A DNA stretch of 33,451 bases from a bacterium. Its GTDB lineage: Bacteria; Planctomycetota; UBA11346. The DNA is taken from the NCBI GenBank assembly GCA_020049615.1, contig JAIFKN010000248.1, positions 1-33,451 on the forward strand. The letters run 5' to 3'. Positions within the stretch are counted from its first letter, which is position 1; every line of letters begins with the position of its first letter. The notes under the pieces were generated by a model, which ran no database searches, was not told the origin of the DNA, and was given only the letters and a program-made list of their open reading frames with translations. Positions 22,154-31,261 of the stretch are shown here, piece after piece. The translations under genes were made by a program, and so were the position numbers.

Positions 22154-22876
22154 TCACCACTCCGCTTGGCGGACGCTCCACAGCCAATCGCCGGTGACCG
22201 GGGCGACGTGTCCATCGACATGGGCCTGGTTGACCCGGCCGCGATGCCGGACGATGTGCCGGTTCGCGGGATCAGCCGGTTCATCACCCAAGTCGGCATT
22301 GCCATTGATCGGCCAGGGTTTGCACTGCCAACTCCCAGGATTGCCGACGACCGTTGGGAGGAAGTAGGACATGCCGTTGTAGAGGCTGATGCCGCCGTCG
22401 CTGAGCAGCACGCGATAGGACTTGACCTGGCTCAACGGTACGGGCGGAGACAGCCATCTGTTCTCGCTGGTTCGCCACGTTCCGTACAGGGCGTTGTTCA
22501 TGGAGTAATGGAAGGAAAAACGTTCGTGCCAGTGCCACTGGTTGCGGATCTCGACAGTGGCCATCGGGCAGAGATAGACGCTGCTGCCGGAATACTTGTC
22601 GCTTTTGTAGGTTTCATCCAGGTATTCGTAGGTCTTGTCGATCCAGGAGTGCTCACTCTGCTCTTCTTCATAGGGCAGGATATGGTCGTTGTCCGCAGTA
22701 TAGCCCAGAGTGGCCAGGCAGATCATGCGTAGATTATTGGCGCATTGCGTGTTGCGCACCTGGCCACGGACCAATCCGACGGCCGGCAGCAGCATGGCGG
22801 CGAGGATGGCGATGATGCTGACCACCACCAGCAGTTCGATCAGGGTGAAACCACGAGACACATGCCGCATACACAT
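22154..22876 (-). CDS. H-x9-DG (DUF1559-type) prepilin-like protein
   Basis: This 240-residue protein belongs to the pilin-like family greatly expanded in planctomycetes, verrucomicrobia and lentisphaerae. A nine-residue leader ending in Gly precedes [20 protein letters not shown], with Glu14 at mature position 5. [20 protein letters not shown] matches the family's C-xxNLRQI-type helix. The C-terminal signature is exact: His211, nine residues, then Asp221-Gly222 ([12 protein letters not shown]). Members usually have 300-400 residues, so this one is short. The gene looks poorer in G+C than its neighbours. ATG 22876 is preferred, although no ribosome site precedes it; a promoter ends six bases before it. 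An in-frame ATG at 22921 would give a long atypical leader and run through that promoter. Confidence 0.88.
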   Translation of the reverse strand: MCMRHVSRGFTLIELLVVVSIIAILAAMLLPAVGLVRGQVRNTQCANNLRMICLATLGYTADNDHILPYEEEQSEHSWIDKTYEYLDETYKSDKYSGSSVYLCPMATVEIRNQWHWHERFSFHYSMNNALYGTWRTSENRWLSPPVPLSQVKSYRVLLSDGGISLYNGMSYFLPTVVGNPGSWQCKPWPINGNADLGDEPADPANRHIVRHRGRVNQAHVDGHVAPVTGDWLWSVRQAEW

Positions 22877-22882
22877 GCTTTT

Positions 22883-22911
22883 ATCATACCACGTGAGCGT
22901 CTCACGGACAA
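22883..22911 (-). promoter_or_regulatory. Sigma-70-type promoter giving an apparently leaderless prepilin mRNA
   Basis: On the minus strand TTGTCC and TATGAT are separated by exactly 17 bases, four and five of six matches to the -35 and -10 consensus. Six bases (AAAAGC) separate the -10 box from ATG 22876. Transcription would therefore begin at or next to the A of the start codon, which fits the lack of any ribosome site. It lies in the 59-base gap between the FHA-kinase stop and the prepilin gene. Confidence 0.6.
22892..22906. promoter_or_regulatory. Palindromic candidate operator in the prepilin promoter spacer
   Basis: CGTGAG-CGT-CTCACG is a perfect six-base inverted repeat with a three-base centre. 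It lies inside the 17-base spacer between the -35 and -10 boxes, touching the -35 box. Repressors and some MerR-type activators bind in this position. The regulator is not encoded recognisably in the window. Confidence 0.45.
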
Positions 22912-22935
22912 GCCGGAACACATCGAAACCGTCTA

Positions 22936-24642
22936 CTACAGGAAGTCGCCGAGCGGGCCGGCGTGCAGGCTGAATCCATCGAGATCGATGCGGTCGGAGA
23001 GCGGAGCACCGTCGCAGGACCAGCCGGACGCCTCATGCCGCAGTCGCGCCTGCCGGGCGGCGCCGGGGATCGGCACCTCCGACTCCGCGCCCAGCACGAG
23101 GTCGCCGGTGCACAGGACGTAGCGCAGTCCGGGCCGATTGGCCCGTCGTTCGATGGCGACCCCCCCCGCGATCCGGCGCACCGCCAGGGGGGCGACGTCC
23201 GCCAGGACGACCTCGACCTGGGGTCCGCAGCGCAGCGGATTGCCGCCCGTCAGCTTCCGCCCATCGACCGTGGTGCCGTTGGCGCTGCCGAGGTCCTCGA
23301 CGGTGACGGTGCCATCCTCCGCCACGGCAATGGCGGCATGGCGGCGGCTGATCCGCATGATGCGATCACGATGCGCCTCCTCCGGATAGTCCCGTACCAC
23401 CAGGTCGATGCCGGGTGCACGCTGCTTGCCCAGGACGATGCGGCGGCGAGCCCATACCACGATCGTAGGATCGCCGTCGGGGCCATGCAGCAGGAGCGCA
23501 TCGTCCTGGTCGGCCACCAGCTCCGATGCAGCGGCGCGCAAGGGCTGCGGCACGCCGGGTTGCGCGCCGCACGCCACCAGCAGCGGAGCGAGCGCCGCAC
23601 GCACGCCGGCTGCCGCGTCCGGACGGTCCTCCGGCCGCTTGGCCATCAGCCGGGCGACCAGGGCCGACAGCCCTGCCGGCAGGTCCGGAACCAATGCGGC
23701 GAGATCCGGCGGCGGCGCGGTGCGGTGGGCGTGCATCACCTCGGCGCTGCGCCCAAGGTAGGGCGCGCGACCGGCCAGGCAGGTGAAGAGGAGGCAGCCG
23801 AGGGCGTAGAGGTCGGCCCGCCCATCGATCGCATCGCGGCCGTCGATCTGCTCCGGCGCCATGGCGTTGGGCGTGCCGACCGCGACCCCGGCCATGGTCA
23901 GGCGGGTGGCCCCGGCGCTGGTCGGCCGGGCCAGCCCGAAGTCGCCGAGCAGGATGGCGCCGTCCTGGTGGACGAAGACGTTGGCCGGCTTGAGGTCGCG
24001 GTGGATGACGCCGCGGGCGTGGGCGTGGTCGAGGGCGTCGGCGAGCTGGTCGGCGACCGCCAGGGCGGCGGCCGGGCGCAGCGGTCCGCCCCGGGCCAGC
24101 TCGGCGGCGAGGTCGCCATCGGGCACCCAGGCGAGGACGAGATAGCGGGAACCGTCGGCGGCCAGCCCGCCATCGAGGCAGGGCACGATCCGCGGGTGGA
24201 CGAGTCCGGCCGTGATACGCGCCTCGCGGGCGAAGCGCTGCACCAGTTCGGCATCGGGCGAGGCGCGTTCCGCCTCGGCCGCGTTGCCGGTCCACACCGA
24301 GCCGCCTGCCTCCCCGCCGAGCAGCGGCGCCCTGCCTACGGCTGCCGACTTGACCACCGCCAGCGGGCCATCGTCCGCCGCCGCCAGCCACACTGCGCCC
24401 ATCGCCCCGCCACCGAGCCGGGCCAGCGCCCGCCAACGGCCGAAGCCGGCGTGCCCCGCCGGCGGCAGCAGGTCGGCGAGCCGCTCGGCCATGGCCGGGG
24501 CGAGGCTGCGCAGGGTGGCGGGCAGGTCTTCGGCGGCGACTCCGCGCAGAGCGCTGCTGACGCGTCCGATCTCGCTCCGGTCGAGCCAGCCGCGGCGGGC
24601 GGCTGCGCGCGCCAGAGCCTCGGCGAGGAGGGGGTGTTCCAT
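22936..24642 (-). CDS. Serine/threonine protein kinase with C-terminal FHA domain
   Basis: This 568-residue cytoplasmic kinase phosphorylates Ser/Thr and probably binds phosphothreonine partners through its FHA domain. After a 65-residue helical N-terminus, the kinase has [10 protein letters not shown] (76-85), Lys98, an insertion, Glu140 of helix [10 protein letters not shown] (214-222), DFG (234-236) and [10 protein letters not shown]. All catalytic residues are present. The FHA domain includes RISRRHAAI (430-438) and [15 protein letters not shown] (450-464), the key Arg, Ser-His and Asn-Gly motifs. About 90 further residues follow. No membrane helix is seen. ATG 24642 is chosen; GTG 24669 is in frame and neither has a ribosome site. 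It lies 100 bases after the small exported protein and may be activated by the dCache kinase upstream. Confidence 0.9.
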   Translation of the reverse strand: MEHPLLAEALARAAARRGWLDRSEIGRVSSALRGVAAEDLPATLRSLAPAMAERLADLLPPAGHAGFGRWRALARLGGGAMGAVWLAAADDGPLAVVKSAAVGRAPLLGGEAGGSVWTGNAAEAERASPDAELVQRFAREARITAGLVHPRIVPCLDGGLAADGSRYLVLAWVPDGDLAAELARGGPLRPAAALAVADQLADALDHAHARGVIHRDLKPANVFVHQDGAILLGDFGLARPTSAGATRLTMAGVAVGTPNAMAPEQIDGRDAIDGRADLYALGCLLFTCLAGRAPYLGRSAEVMHAHRTAPPPDLAALVPDLPAGLSALVARLMAKRPEDRPDAAAGVRAALAPLLVACGAQPGVPQPLRAAASELVADQDDALLLHGPDGDPTIVVWARRRIVLGKQRAPGIDLVVRDYPEEAHRDRIMRISRRHAAIAVAEDGTVTVEDLGSANGTTVDGRKLTGGNPLRCGPQVEVVLADVAPLAVRRIAGGVAIERRANRPGLRYVLCTGDLVLGAESEVPIPGAARQARLRHEASGWSCDGAPLSDRIDLDGFSLHAGPLGDFL

Positions 24643-24742
24643 GGCGGCACGGACGGTGGAGGTCCGCACTCGGCCCGCAAGTCCATGGCGCTGGTGCGTC
24701 GAGGGCGAGGCCCGGGCCGCCTGGCCAGTCGTCGCGCCGCGC

Positions 24743-25117
24743 TCAGGGGATGCGTTTGAGGACGAAGTTCACCTTCGGCGACATTTCGGCGTTGCGGCTG
24801 CGGAAGGCGTTGCCGGAGGCGTAGCCGTCAGGGCCGACATCGGCGATCACCTGCAGGATATGGAGGCCTTGCGCATCGATCCGGTTCCACATCAGGTAGA
24901 GCTTGGAGCCGACCATCCGGCCGGTCAGCACCATGGGGTCGCCCGCAGCGGAAAGCGTGATCGTCCCGTCGGCAGCCGTCGCCAGGGTCAGGCGCTCCTC
25001 GTGCCTTTCGCCGTCGATCTGGGCGTAGAGGCAGTCGTAGGCGCCTGGCGGCAGGTCGGCGGCGCAGACATGGCAGCCGAGCAGGCAGATCAGGCAGAGC
25101 AGGCAGATGCGTCGCAT
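24743..25117 (-). CDS. Small exported protein, possible lipoprotein
   Basis: I do not recognise this 124-residue protein. It has a Cys-rich N-terminal export signal, MRRICLLCLICLLGC, in which LLGC (12-15) could be a lipobox; cleavage after CHVCA is the alternative. The mature part has short alternating strands (TLATAADGTITLSAAGD, then SKLYLMWNRID and LQVIADVGPDGYASG) and looks like a small beta-barrel or beta-sandwich, similar in style to lipocalin-like DUF proteins. It starts 21 bases after the dCache kinase gene stops, so it is probably cotranscribed with that kinase and may work on the same side of the membrane as its sensor domain. Confidence 0.7.
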   Translation of the reverse strand: MRRICLLCLICLLGCHVCAADLPPGAYDCLYAQIDGERHEERLTLATAADGTITLSAAGDPMVLTGRMVGSKLYLMWNRIDAQGLHILQVIADVGPDGYASGNAFRSRNAEMSPKVNFVLKRIP

Positions 25118-25138
25118 GGCGTTCCCGTCGGACTCGCG

Positions 25139-27223
25139 TCAGTGGGTGAATGAGGCGGAACGGTCCTGGGGCGCATCTGGGGCGCCCTCAGGCTTCGGCG
25201 GCAGATGCTCGGCCCACCAGGCGGCGGCTCGTCCCGCATCCCAGCCTTCGTCGGCAGGAATGTGGATGGCGCGCAGAGCTGCGGCGAGGGCCCGCACATC
25301 GGCGGGACGCGATTCACGCGACTTGCCCAGGCAGGACAGCACCAGTCCATCGAGGCCCTCGGGTAGCACGCGTGCGGCGCGGAGGGAGGGGGCCTCGGGC
25401 TGGTCGTTGAGGTGGGCGAGGATGATCGGCAGCCGCTCGCTCAGCTGGAACACTTCGGTGCCGGTCAGCAGCCAGAAGGCGACGCAGCCGAGGGCGTAGA
25501 TGTCGCTGCGTCCGTCGAGTTCCTCGCCGCGCGCCTGCTCCGGCGACATGGTCGCCGGAGTGCCGACGACGAAGCCCTTCTTGGTGACGCCGAGATCGCG
25601 GTCCTGCACCGCGACGATGCCGAAGTCGAGCACCTTGATCACGTCGACCTCGTCGGCGCGGCGGCAGGCGTAGATGTTCTCGGGCTTGATGTCGCGGTGG
25701 ACCAGGCCGCGGTCATGCGCCTCGGCCAGGCTGCTGCAGGCCTGCAGCAGCAGGTGGATGGCGCGACCGACCGGCAGCTGGCCGTGGCGTTCGACCAGCA
25801 CGCGCAGATCCATCCCGTCGAGCAGTTCCATGACGTAGTAGAATCCGCCATCGGGCGACACGCCGTAGTCGAACAGCTCGATGGTGTTGCGGCTGCGCAG
25901 GCTGGCGGTGATGCGCGCCTCGGTGGCGAAGCGGGTGCGCGCCTCGGCGACGCGGTCGGCGTCGCCGCCGGTCAGGCGGGCGGCGGTGATGCGCTTGATC
26001 GCGGCCGGCCGCGCGAGCATGCGGTGCACGCCCAGCCACACCTCGCCCATCCCGCCCTCACCGAGCTTGCGGACCAGGCGGTAGGCGCCGAGCTGGCGCA
26101 GTTCGCTCTCGGCGGCCTGGGCGCGGGCGCGCTGCGCCTCGGCCTCGCGGCGGCTGCTCCCGAGGTGGCGCGCGAACCAGGCTGACAGCAGGATGCCCAG
26201 CAGTACGGCGATGCCGCCGAGGATCAGCGACAGTCGGCGCGCCTCGTCGATCCGACCGCTCAGCATGGCATCGGGAACGATCTGGGCGAGGTACCAGGTC
26301 GGCCCATTCCCGATCGCGATGGCCTGGACGAGCGCTCCGTAGGCATCGTTGGCCACGCGGAACGATAGGTTGGCCGGCGTGCCCGTCTCCGGCAGTCGTG
26401 GGAGGCTGGCGAAGAGATCGCTCAGGATCGGCAGCTGGAAATCAGCCGGGTGCAGCAACCGGTCGCCCGGCAGCTGCGCCGCCCAGGTTTCGGGCAGGCC
26501 GATGAGCGTGCGATCGGCATCGAACAGCACATGCATGGCCTTTCCACCGCTGCTGTAGGCTTCGCCGAGGCTGGCAAGTTCGAAGTCGACCGACACCACC
26601 GCTTCGACCCCTCCTTCGGCATCAAGCAGGGCCTCGCTGCATGAGATGCCGGGGCGGTCCGGCCCGGAGAACAGGTAGGGCTCGCTCCAGCTGCGCTGGC
26701 CCCGGTCGACCGCGGTCCGCCACCACGGCCGCATGCGCACGTCGAAGCCGGGACGGTCTGACGCCGTCGGCTCGGCCAGTCCACCGTCGGGGCTGAGCGC
26801 GCGGCGTAGCGCCCGCGACCCGCCGGGCGCGGGTTCGATGTCGATCAGCGACCACGAGCCGTCGATCCGTTCGAGCCCGGACATGCGGCCATCCGGCCAA
26901 CCGATGTGCGCTCGCACGATGCCCGGCCGGCCGGCGGTCAGCGCCTTGAGCGTGTGCGCCATGCCGACGGAGTCGCCCGTCCGGCCCGCGAGCCAGGCGC
27001 GCAGGCCGTCGAGCACCGGCCCGGCCTGGCCGAGGACCTCGCGGGTGCGCTGCGCCGCGTTGCGGCCCGCGGTGGCGAAGATCAGGTCGGCCTGTTCGCG
27101 TGCGCTGCGCCGGGCGAGGCCGTCGGCGATCGCCAGCACCCCGCCGGCGCTGAGCAGGATCAGCAGCGGCATGGCGATCAGCACGCCGAGTGGCGAGGCG
27201 AGGCGGTCGGCGAAGGTCCTCAT
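25139..27223 (-). CDS. Membrane serine/threonine kinase with extracytoplasmic dCache sensor
   Basis: This 694-residue transmembrane kinase should carry external signals to cytoplasmic phosphorylation. Helix one is about residues 12-34 and helix two about 331-351. Between them is a dCache-like sensor: RPWWRTAVDRGQRSWSEPY (165-183) and GGVEAVVSVDFELASL match the family's ligand-side motifs. A short coiled stretch (358-376) joins the kinase, which has GEGGMGEVW (388-396), Lys410, Glu436, HRDIKPEN (509-516), DFG (533-535) and GTPATMSPEQ. All catalytic residues are present, in the PknB order but with sensor and kinase reversed compared with PASTA kinases. Its ATG overlaps the stop of the lipoprotein gene by four bases, so stoichiometric coupling is likely. 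Ligand unknown. Confidence 0.9.
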   Translation of the reverse strand: MRTFADRLASPLGVLIAMPLLILLSAGGVLAIADGLARRSAREQADLIFATAGRNAAQRTREVLGQAGPVLDGLRAWLAGRTGDSVGMAHTLKALTAGRPGIVRAHIGWPDGRMSGLERIDGSWSLIDIEPAPGGSRALRRALSPDGGLAEPTASDRPGFDVRMRPWWRTAVDRGQRSWSEPYLFSGPDRPGISCSEALLDAEGGVEAVVSVDFELASLGEAYSSGGKAMHVLFDADRTLIGLPETWAAQLPGDRLLHPADFQLPILSDLFASLPRLPETGTPANLSFRVANDAYGALVQAIAIGNGPTWYLAQIVPDAMLSGRIDEARRLSLILGGIAVLLGILLSAWFARHLGSSRREAEAQRARAQAAESELRQLGAYRLVRKLGEGGMGEVWLGVHRMLARPAAIKRITAARLTGGDADRVAEARTRFATEARITASLRSRNTIELFDYGVSPDGGFYYVMELLDGMDLRVLVERHGQLPVGRAIHLLLQACSSLAEAHDRGLVHRDIKPENIYACRRADEVDVIKVLDFGIVAVQDRDLGVTKKGFVVGTPATMSPEQARGEELDGRSDIYALGCVAFWLLTGTEVFQLSERLPIILAHLNDQPEAPSLRAARVLPEGLDGLVLSCLGKSRESRPADVRALAAALRAIHIPADEGWDAGRAAAWWAEHLPPKPEGAPDAPQDRSASFTH

Positions 27224-28476
27224 GTCTGGCGGCGCAGGCGGTGGTGCAGGACGAGGATGCCGGCGGCGAGCAGGCCCGCGAAGGCGACCAGGCCGCCAAC
27301 CCGCCACAGCACGCGGTCGGCCGCGGCTTCGAAGCGCGCGGCGGCGGCCTCGGCGGCCGGCACGCCCTTGCTGGTGGCCGTGTCGATGGCCGAGCGGGCC
27401 TCCCTGAGCGTCGTGGCGGCGGCCTCGACGGCGGCGGTGTATTCACGGATGTCGAACGGGCGGCCGGCAGGCTTGGGCGGGGTGCCTGGCGGATCCGGCT
27501 CGGGATAGAGGCTGCGCACGGCGGCGATGGTCAGCTTGGCGCTGTCCATCAGGGCGGTCAGCCCGGTCGAGGCGGCGTTGAGTTCGCGCAGCGTCGCCTG
27601 GGCTTCCACAAGCGCCGGATCGCTGCTCGCCAGGATGGTCTGGATCTCGGCCCGGACCCTGGCCGGCATCTCCTCGATCAGCGTGAGGCTCCGCTGCAGG
27701 GCCGCGCGCGCCTCGCGGGCGGCGTCCTGCTCCTCGATGTCGATGACCGCCAGGCGCAGATTCCAGGCGATGATCTCGGGGTAGCGCTCCATCAGATCGA
27801 CGGCGCGGTCGGCGGTCACCGCCATCTTGGCCATCGAGTCCCCGCCGGAACGCAGCGCCTCGAAGGGCGAAAGGGCGAGGCCGAGCACGTTCTGCAGCCG
27901 GGTCACCTCGAGCAGGTCGCCGATGATCGCCTGCTCGCGCTGCGGGGTGGCGCTGAGCAGATCGCCATTGGCCGAGGCCCTGTCGATGTCCGCCTTGAGG
28001 CTGGCATAGCCCTTCTCGGGCAGCGCCCGCCTGGCGAAACCCGCGACATCGGCGTGCACCTCGCCGGCGGTCTGCTGCAGCAGCGCGACGCGTTCGCCGA
28101 TGGCCTCGCGGACACGTGGGGTCTTGGCGTATTCATCCACCGAGGCCATCCACAGCCACAATTCGACCAGACCGGCGAGATGGTTGGGGTTCTGCACCGA
28201 CCGCCAGGCCACCTCGGAGGCGCGCAGGCGGAAACGCAGGGTGCGTCGGCGGATGTCGTTGCTGGCCCCGTCGTCGATGCGATCCGAAACGCTGTTGATG
28301 CGTTCGCGGATCCGCAGGGTGAGGTCATCGAGGCCGGTGGCGAGCTGCTCTGGGGTCAGGGGGGCGGATGTGGTCTCCTGCGTCGTGCCGACCAAGGTCA
28401 CCTGGCGGCCGTCAGAGCAGCCGCACAGCAGTCCCAGCGCCAGCAGGATGATCGCTCGCATCGCGTGGCACTTCAT
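27220..28476 (-). CDS. Helical lipoprotein with C-terminal membrane helix, coupled to the sensor kinase
   Basis: I do not recognise this 418-residue protein as a named family. The N-terminus is a lipoprotein signal with LLCGC as lipobox (Cys20), and the final 30 residues form a membrane helix, VGGLVAFAGLLAAGILVLHH, with a basic tail. In between are long amphipathic helices (LTLRIRERINSVSDRIDDG; ADRAVDLMERYPEIIAW; AREARAALQRSLTLIEEMP) and a Pro-rich break, PEPDPPGTPPKPAG, before a last coiled stretch. Lipid and helix would tether both ends to membranes. ATG 28476 gives a normal signal; ATG 28461 is a shorter alternative. The stop overlaps the dCache kinase start (ATGA), implying a partner or ligand-presenting subunit for that sensor. 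It is divergent from the GH63 gene. Confidence 0.75.
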   Translation of the reverse strand: MKCHAMRAIILLALGLLCGCSDGRQVTLVGTTQETTSAPLTPEQLATGLDDLTLRIRERINSVSDRIDDGASNDIRRRTLRFRLRASEVAWRSVQNPNHLAGLVELWLWMASVDEYAKTPRVREAIGERVALLQQTAGEVHADVAGFARRALPEKGYASLKADIDRASANGDLLSATPQREQAIIGDLLEVTRLQNVLGLALSPFEALRSGGDSMAKMAVTADRAVDLMERYPEIIAWNLRLAVIDIEEQDAAREARAALQRSLTLIEEMPARVRAEIQTILASSDPALVEAQATLRELNAASTGLTALMDSAKLTIAAVRSLYPEPDPPGTPPKPAGRPFDIREYTAAVEAAATTLREARSAIDTATSKGVPAAEAAAARFEAAADRVLWRVGGLVAFAGLLAAGILVLHHRLRRQT

Positions 28477-28558
28477 GGCATTGTCCGTCCCTGGCAAGCT
28501 CCGTGCAAGTCGCGTCAGGCGCGTCTTGCCCCGCTGCTCCGCCATGGCATCAGCAGGC

Positions 28559-31258
28559 ATGCCCAAGACTGCCCTGCTCAAGACCGCAGAAGCCCAGCGC
28601 ATCGCCGATCCCGCCGCGTGGCGCAAGTGGGGGCCGTACCTGTCCGACCGCAGCTGGGGCACGGTGCGCGAGGACGACTCGGCTGACGGCAACGCGTGGA
28701 GACATTTCACCCACGACCAGGCGCGGTCGCGTGCCTACCGCTGGGGCGAGGACGGCATCGCCGGCATCAGCGACCAGGATCAGTTGCTCAATTTCGCACT
28801 GACCCTGTGGAACGGCAAGGATGCGATCCTGAAGGAGCGCTTCTTCGGTCTCGACAACAGCGAGGGCAACCACGGCGAGGATGCCAAGGAGTACTGGTTC
28901 TACGACGACGCGACGCCATCGCACAGCTGGCTGCGCATGAACTACAAGTACCCGCAGGCCGTCTTCCCCTACGCCCAGCTGGTCGAGCAGAGCCGCAACC
29001 GTGGCAAGCATGAGCCGGAATACGAACTGCTCGACACCGGCGTGTTCCAGGACCACCGCTACTTCGATGTCGAGGTGACCTACGCCAAGGCCGGCCCCGA
29101 GGACATCGCCATCCGCCTGACCGTGGCCAACCGCGGCCCCGACGCGGCCGACATCCACCTGCTGCCGACCCTGTGGTACCGCAACACCTGGAGCTGGGGC
29201 GCCGAGCGGGCCGAGACCAGCAAGCGGCCGGAGCTGCGGGCCGGACCCGGCACCACGACGATCCATGGCAGCCATGAGAGCCTCGGCGAGTGGCAGCTCG
29301 AGTGCGGCCGCGGTCCCGAGGGAGAGCCGCAACTGCTGTTCACCGAGAACGAGTCCAACACCGAGCGCCTGTTCGGCCAGCCCAACAGCGGACTGTTCGT
29401 CAAGGACGCCTTCCACCGCTGCCTGGTCGAGGGCAAGCCGGCGGTGGTCAATCCGCAGCTGGTCGGCACCAAGGCGGCGGCCCACTACCGGGCCACCGTC
29501 CCGGCCGGCGGCACGATCACCGTCGATCTGCGTTTGCGCAAGGTCGAGGTGAAGGCCAGGCCGGCCAAGGGCGCCAAGAGCGCCAAGAGCGGCGCCGCCG
29601 AGGTGGCCAGGATCGTCGCCGAACGCCAGGCCGAGGCCGACGCCTTCTACGCCGCGCTGCAGCCGGCCAAGGCCACGGTCGAGGAGAAGCGCATCCAGCG
29701 CCAAGCCTGGGCCGGCATGATCTGGTCGAAGCAGTGGTTCTGCTACAATCTGCCGGCGTGGCAGCGGCAGCAGTCGCCCGCCGCCTCGCCCGGCGCCCAC
29801 CGTCGCAACAGCAACTGGCACCACTTCGACGCCGCCGACATCATCAGCATGCCGGACAAGTGGGAGTATCCGTGGTTCGCCGCCTGGGACCTCGCCTTCC
29901 ACTGCATCCCGCTCGCGTACGTCGACCCTGATTTCGCCAAGGAGCAGCTGCTGCTGATGGTGTCGGAGCGCTACCAGCATCCGAATGGCGCGATCAGCGC
30001 CTACGAATGGAACTTCGACGACGTGAACCCGCCGGTGCTGGCGCGCGCCGCCTGGCGCGTCTTCCACATCGAGCGCATGATCTACGGGCGCAGCGATCGC
30101 GCCTTCCTCGAGGTCATGTTCCAGAAGCTGGCGATCAACTTCGCCTGGTGGGTCAACCGCAAGGATGCCTCCGGCAACAACCTGTTCGGTGGCGGCTTCC
30201 TCGGGCTCGACAACATCGGCGTGTTCGACCGCAGCAGCCCGCTGCCCACCGGCGGCCACCTCGAGCAGGCCGACGGCACCTCGTGGGTCGCGACCTTCGC
30301 CCTCGACATGGCGGCGATCGCCCAGGAGTTGGAGAAGGAGAACCCGATCTACGGCAAGCTGGCGGTGAAGTACCTGGTCCACTTCTCGTACGTCGCGCGC
30401 TCGATGCACGACATGACCGGGAGCGGCGTCGACCTGTGGCACGGCGAGGACGGCTTCTATTACGATCTCCTGCGCCTGCCCGACCACGTGGTGCAGTTGA
30501 AGATCCGCTCGATGGTCGGCCTCATCCCGCTCTTCGCCACCTTCCTGCAACCGAAGGGGAAACGCAACGCGGAGCGCGAGGAGTGGTTCAACCGCTTCGT
30601 CAAGACCCGGCCGGCCATCGCCAAGCTGCTGGATGTTGCGCGCCAGGAGGGCCAGGACGGCATGCGCATGGTCAGCCTGGTCGATCCGGACCACCTCGGC
30701 CATCTCCTCAAGCGCATGCTCGACCCCGACGAATTCCTCTCCGAGCATGGCATCCGCGCCCTCTCGAAGGTGCACGAGCGCCATCCCTACACCTTCATGG
30801 TCGGGATGCAGTCGTGGTCGGTGAACTACGTGCCGGCCGAAAGCGACAACGGCATGTTCGGCGGCAACAGCAACTGGCGCGGTCCGATCTGGATGCCGGT
30901 GAACTACTTCCTGGTCACCGCCTTGCGCCGCTACCATCGCTACGTCGGCGATGCCTATACCGTCGAGTATCCGGTCGGCAGCGGCAAGCGCGCCAACCTC
31001 GATCAGATCGCCGATGACATCTCCCGTCGCCTGGTCTCGCTGTTCGCTCCCGACAAGCAGGGTAAGCGGCCGATCAACGGCGGGGTCGAACTGTTCGACC
31101 AGGACCAGCACTGGAAGAACCACATCACCTTCTACGAGTACTTCCATGGCGACACCGGCCGCGGCGTCGGCGCCACCCACCAGACCGGCTGGACCGGCCT
31201 GGTCGCGGCCCTGATCCAGGAGCTGTACGAGGACGACGCCGTCCCCGTGGCGATGTGA
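28559..31258 (+). CDS. Long GH63 family glucosidase
   Basis: This 899-residue enzyme matches the long bacterial glucosidases of family 63, exo-acting alpha-glucosidases with an (alpha/alpha)6 barrel. The N-terminal WGPYLSDRSWGTVRED (24-39) is the clear mark of this group. A beta-rich domain follows. The catalytic barrel begins near WEYPWFAAWDLAF, where Asp444 is the likely acid, and ends with FYEYFHGDTGRGVGATHQTG, where Glu860 is a candidate base; NSNWRGPIWMPVNYF is also conserved. A Lys/Ala-rich linker, KARPAKGAKSAKSGA, lies between the domains. No signal peptide is visible. ATG 28544 is an alternative start; neither has a strong ribosome site. The protease gene starts three bases after its stop. 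Smaller GH63 enzymes hydrolyse glucosylglycerate or mannosylglycerate; substrate here is unknown. Confidence 0.88.
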   Translation: MPKTALLKTAEAQRIADPAAWRKWGPYLSDRSWGTVREDDSADGNAWRHFTHDQARSRAYRWGEDGIAGISDQDQLLNFALTLWNGKDAILKERFFGLDNSEGNHGEDAKEYWFYDDATPSHSWLRMNYKYPQAVFPYAQLVEQSRNRGKHEPEYELLDTGVFQDHRYFDVEVTYAKAGPEDIAIRLTVANRGPDAADIHLLPTLWYRNTWSWGAERAETSKRPELRAGPGTTTIHGSHESLGEWQLECGRGPEGEPQLLFTENESNTERLFGQPNSGLFVKDAFHRCLVEGKPAVVNPQLVGTKAAAHYRATVPAGGTITVDLRLRKVEVKARPAKGAKSAKSGAAEVARIVAERQAEADAFYAALQPAKATVEEKRIQRQAWAGMIWSKQWFCYNLPAWQRQQSPAASPGAHRRNSNWHHFDAADIISMPDKWEYPWFAAWDLAFHCIPLAYVDPDFAKEQLLLMVSERYQHPNGAISAYEWNFDDVNPPVLARAAWRVFHIERMIYGRSDRAFLEVMFQKLAINFAWWVNRKDASGNNLFGGGFLGLDNIGVFDRSSPLPTGGHLEQADGTSWVATFALDMAAIAQELEKENPIYGKLAVKYLVHFSYVARSMHDMTGSGVDLWHGEDGFYYDLLRLPDHVVQLKIRSMVGLIPLFATFLQPKGKRNAEREEWFNRFVKTRPAIAKLLDVARQEGQDGMRMVSLVDPDHLGHLLKRMLDPDEFLSEHGIRALSKVHERHPYTFMVGMQSWSVNYVPAESDNGMFGGNSNWRGPIWMPVNYFLVTALRRYHRYVGDAYTVEYPVGSGKRANLDQIADDISRRLVSLFAPDKQGKRPINGGVELFDQDQHWKNHITFYEYFHGDTGRGVGATHQTGWTGLVAALIQELYEDDAVPVAM

Positions 31259-31261
31259 GCC

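Noticed and set aside
19508..22732. A 1074-codon open frame on the plus strand opposite the helical protein and prepilin genes
   Set aside because: The translation is composition-biased (Gly, Gln, Ala, Arg) and has no motif. The opposite strand carries a prepilin with an exact H-x9-DG signature and an STN-like protein with signal peptide and ribosome site.
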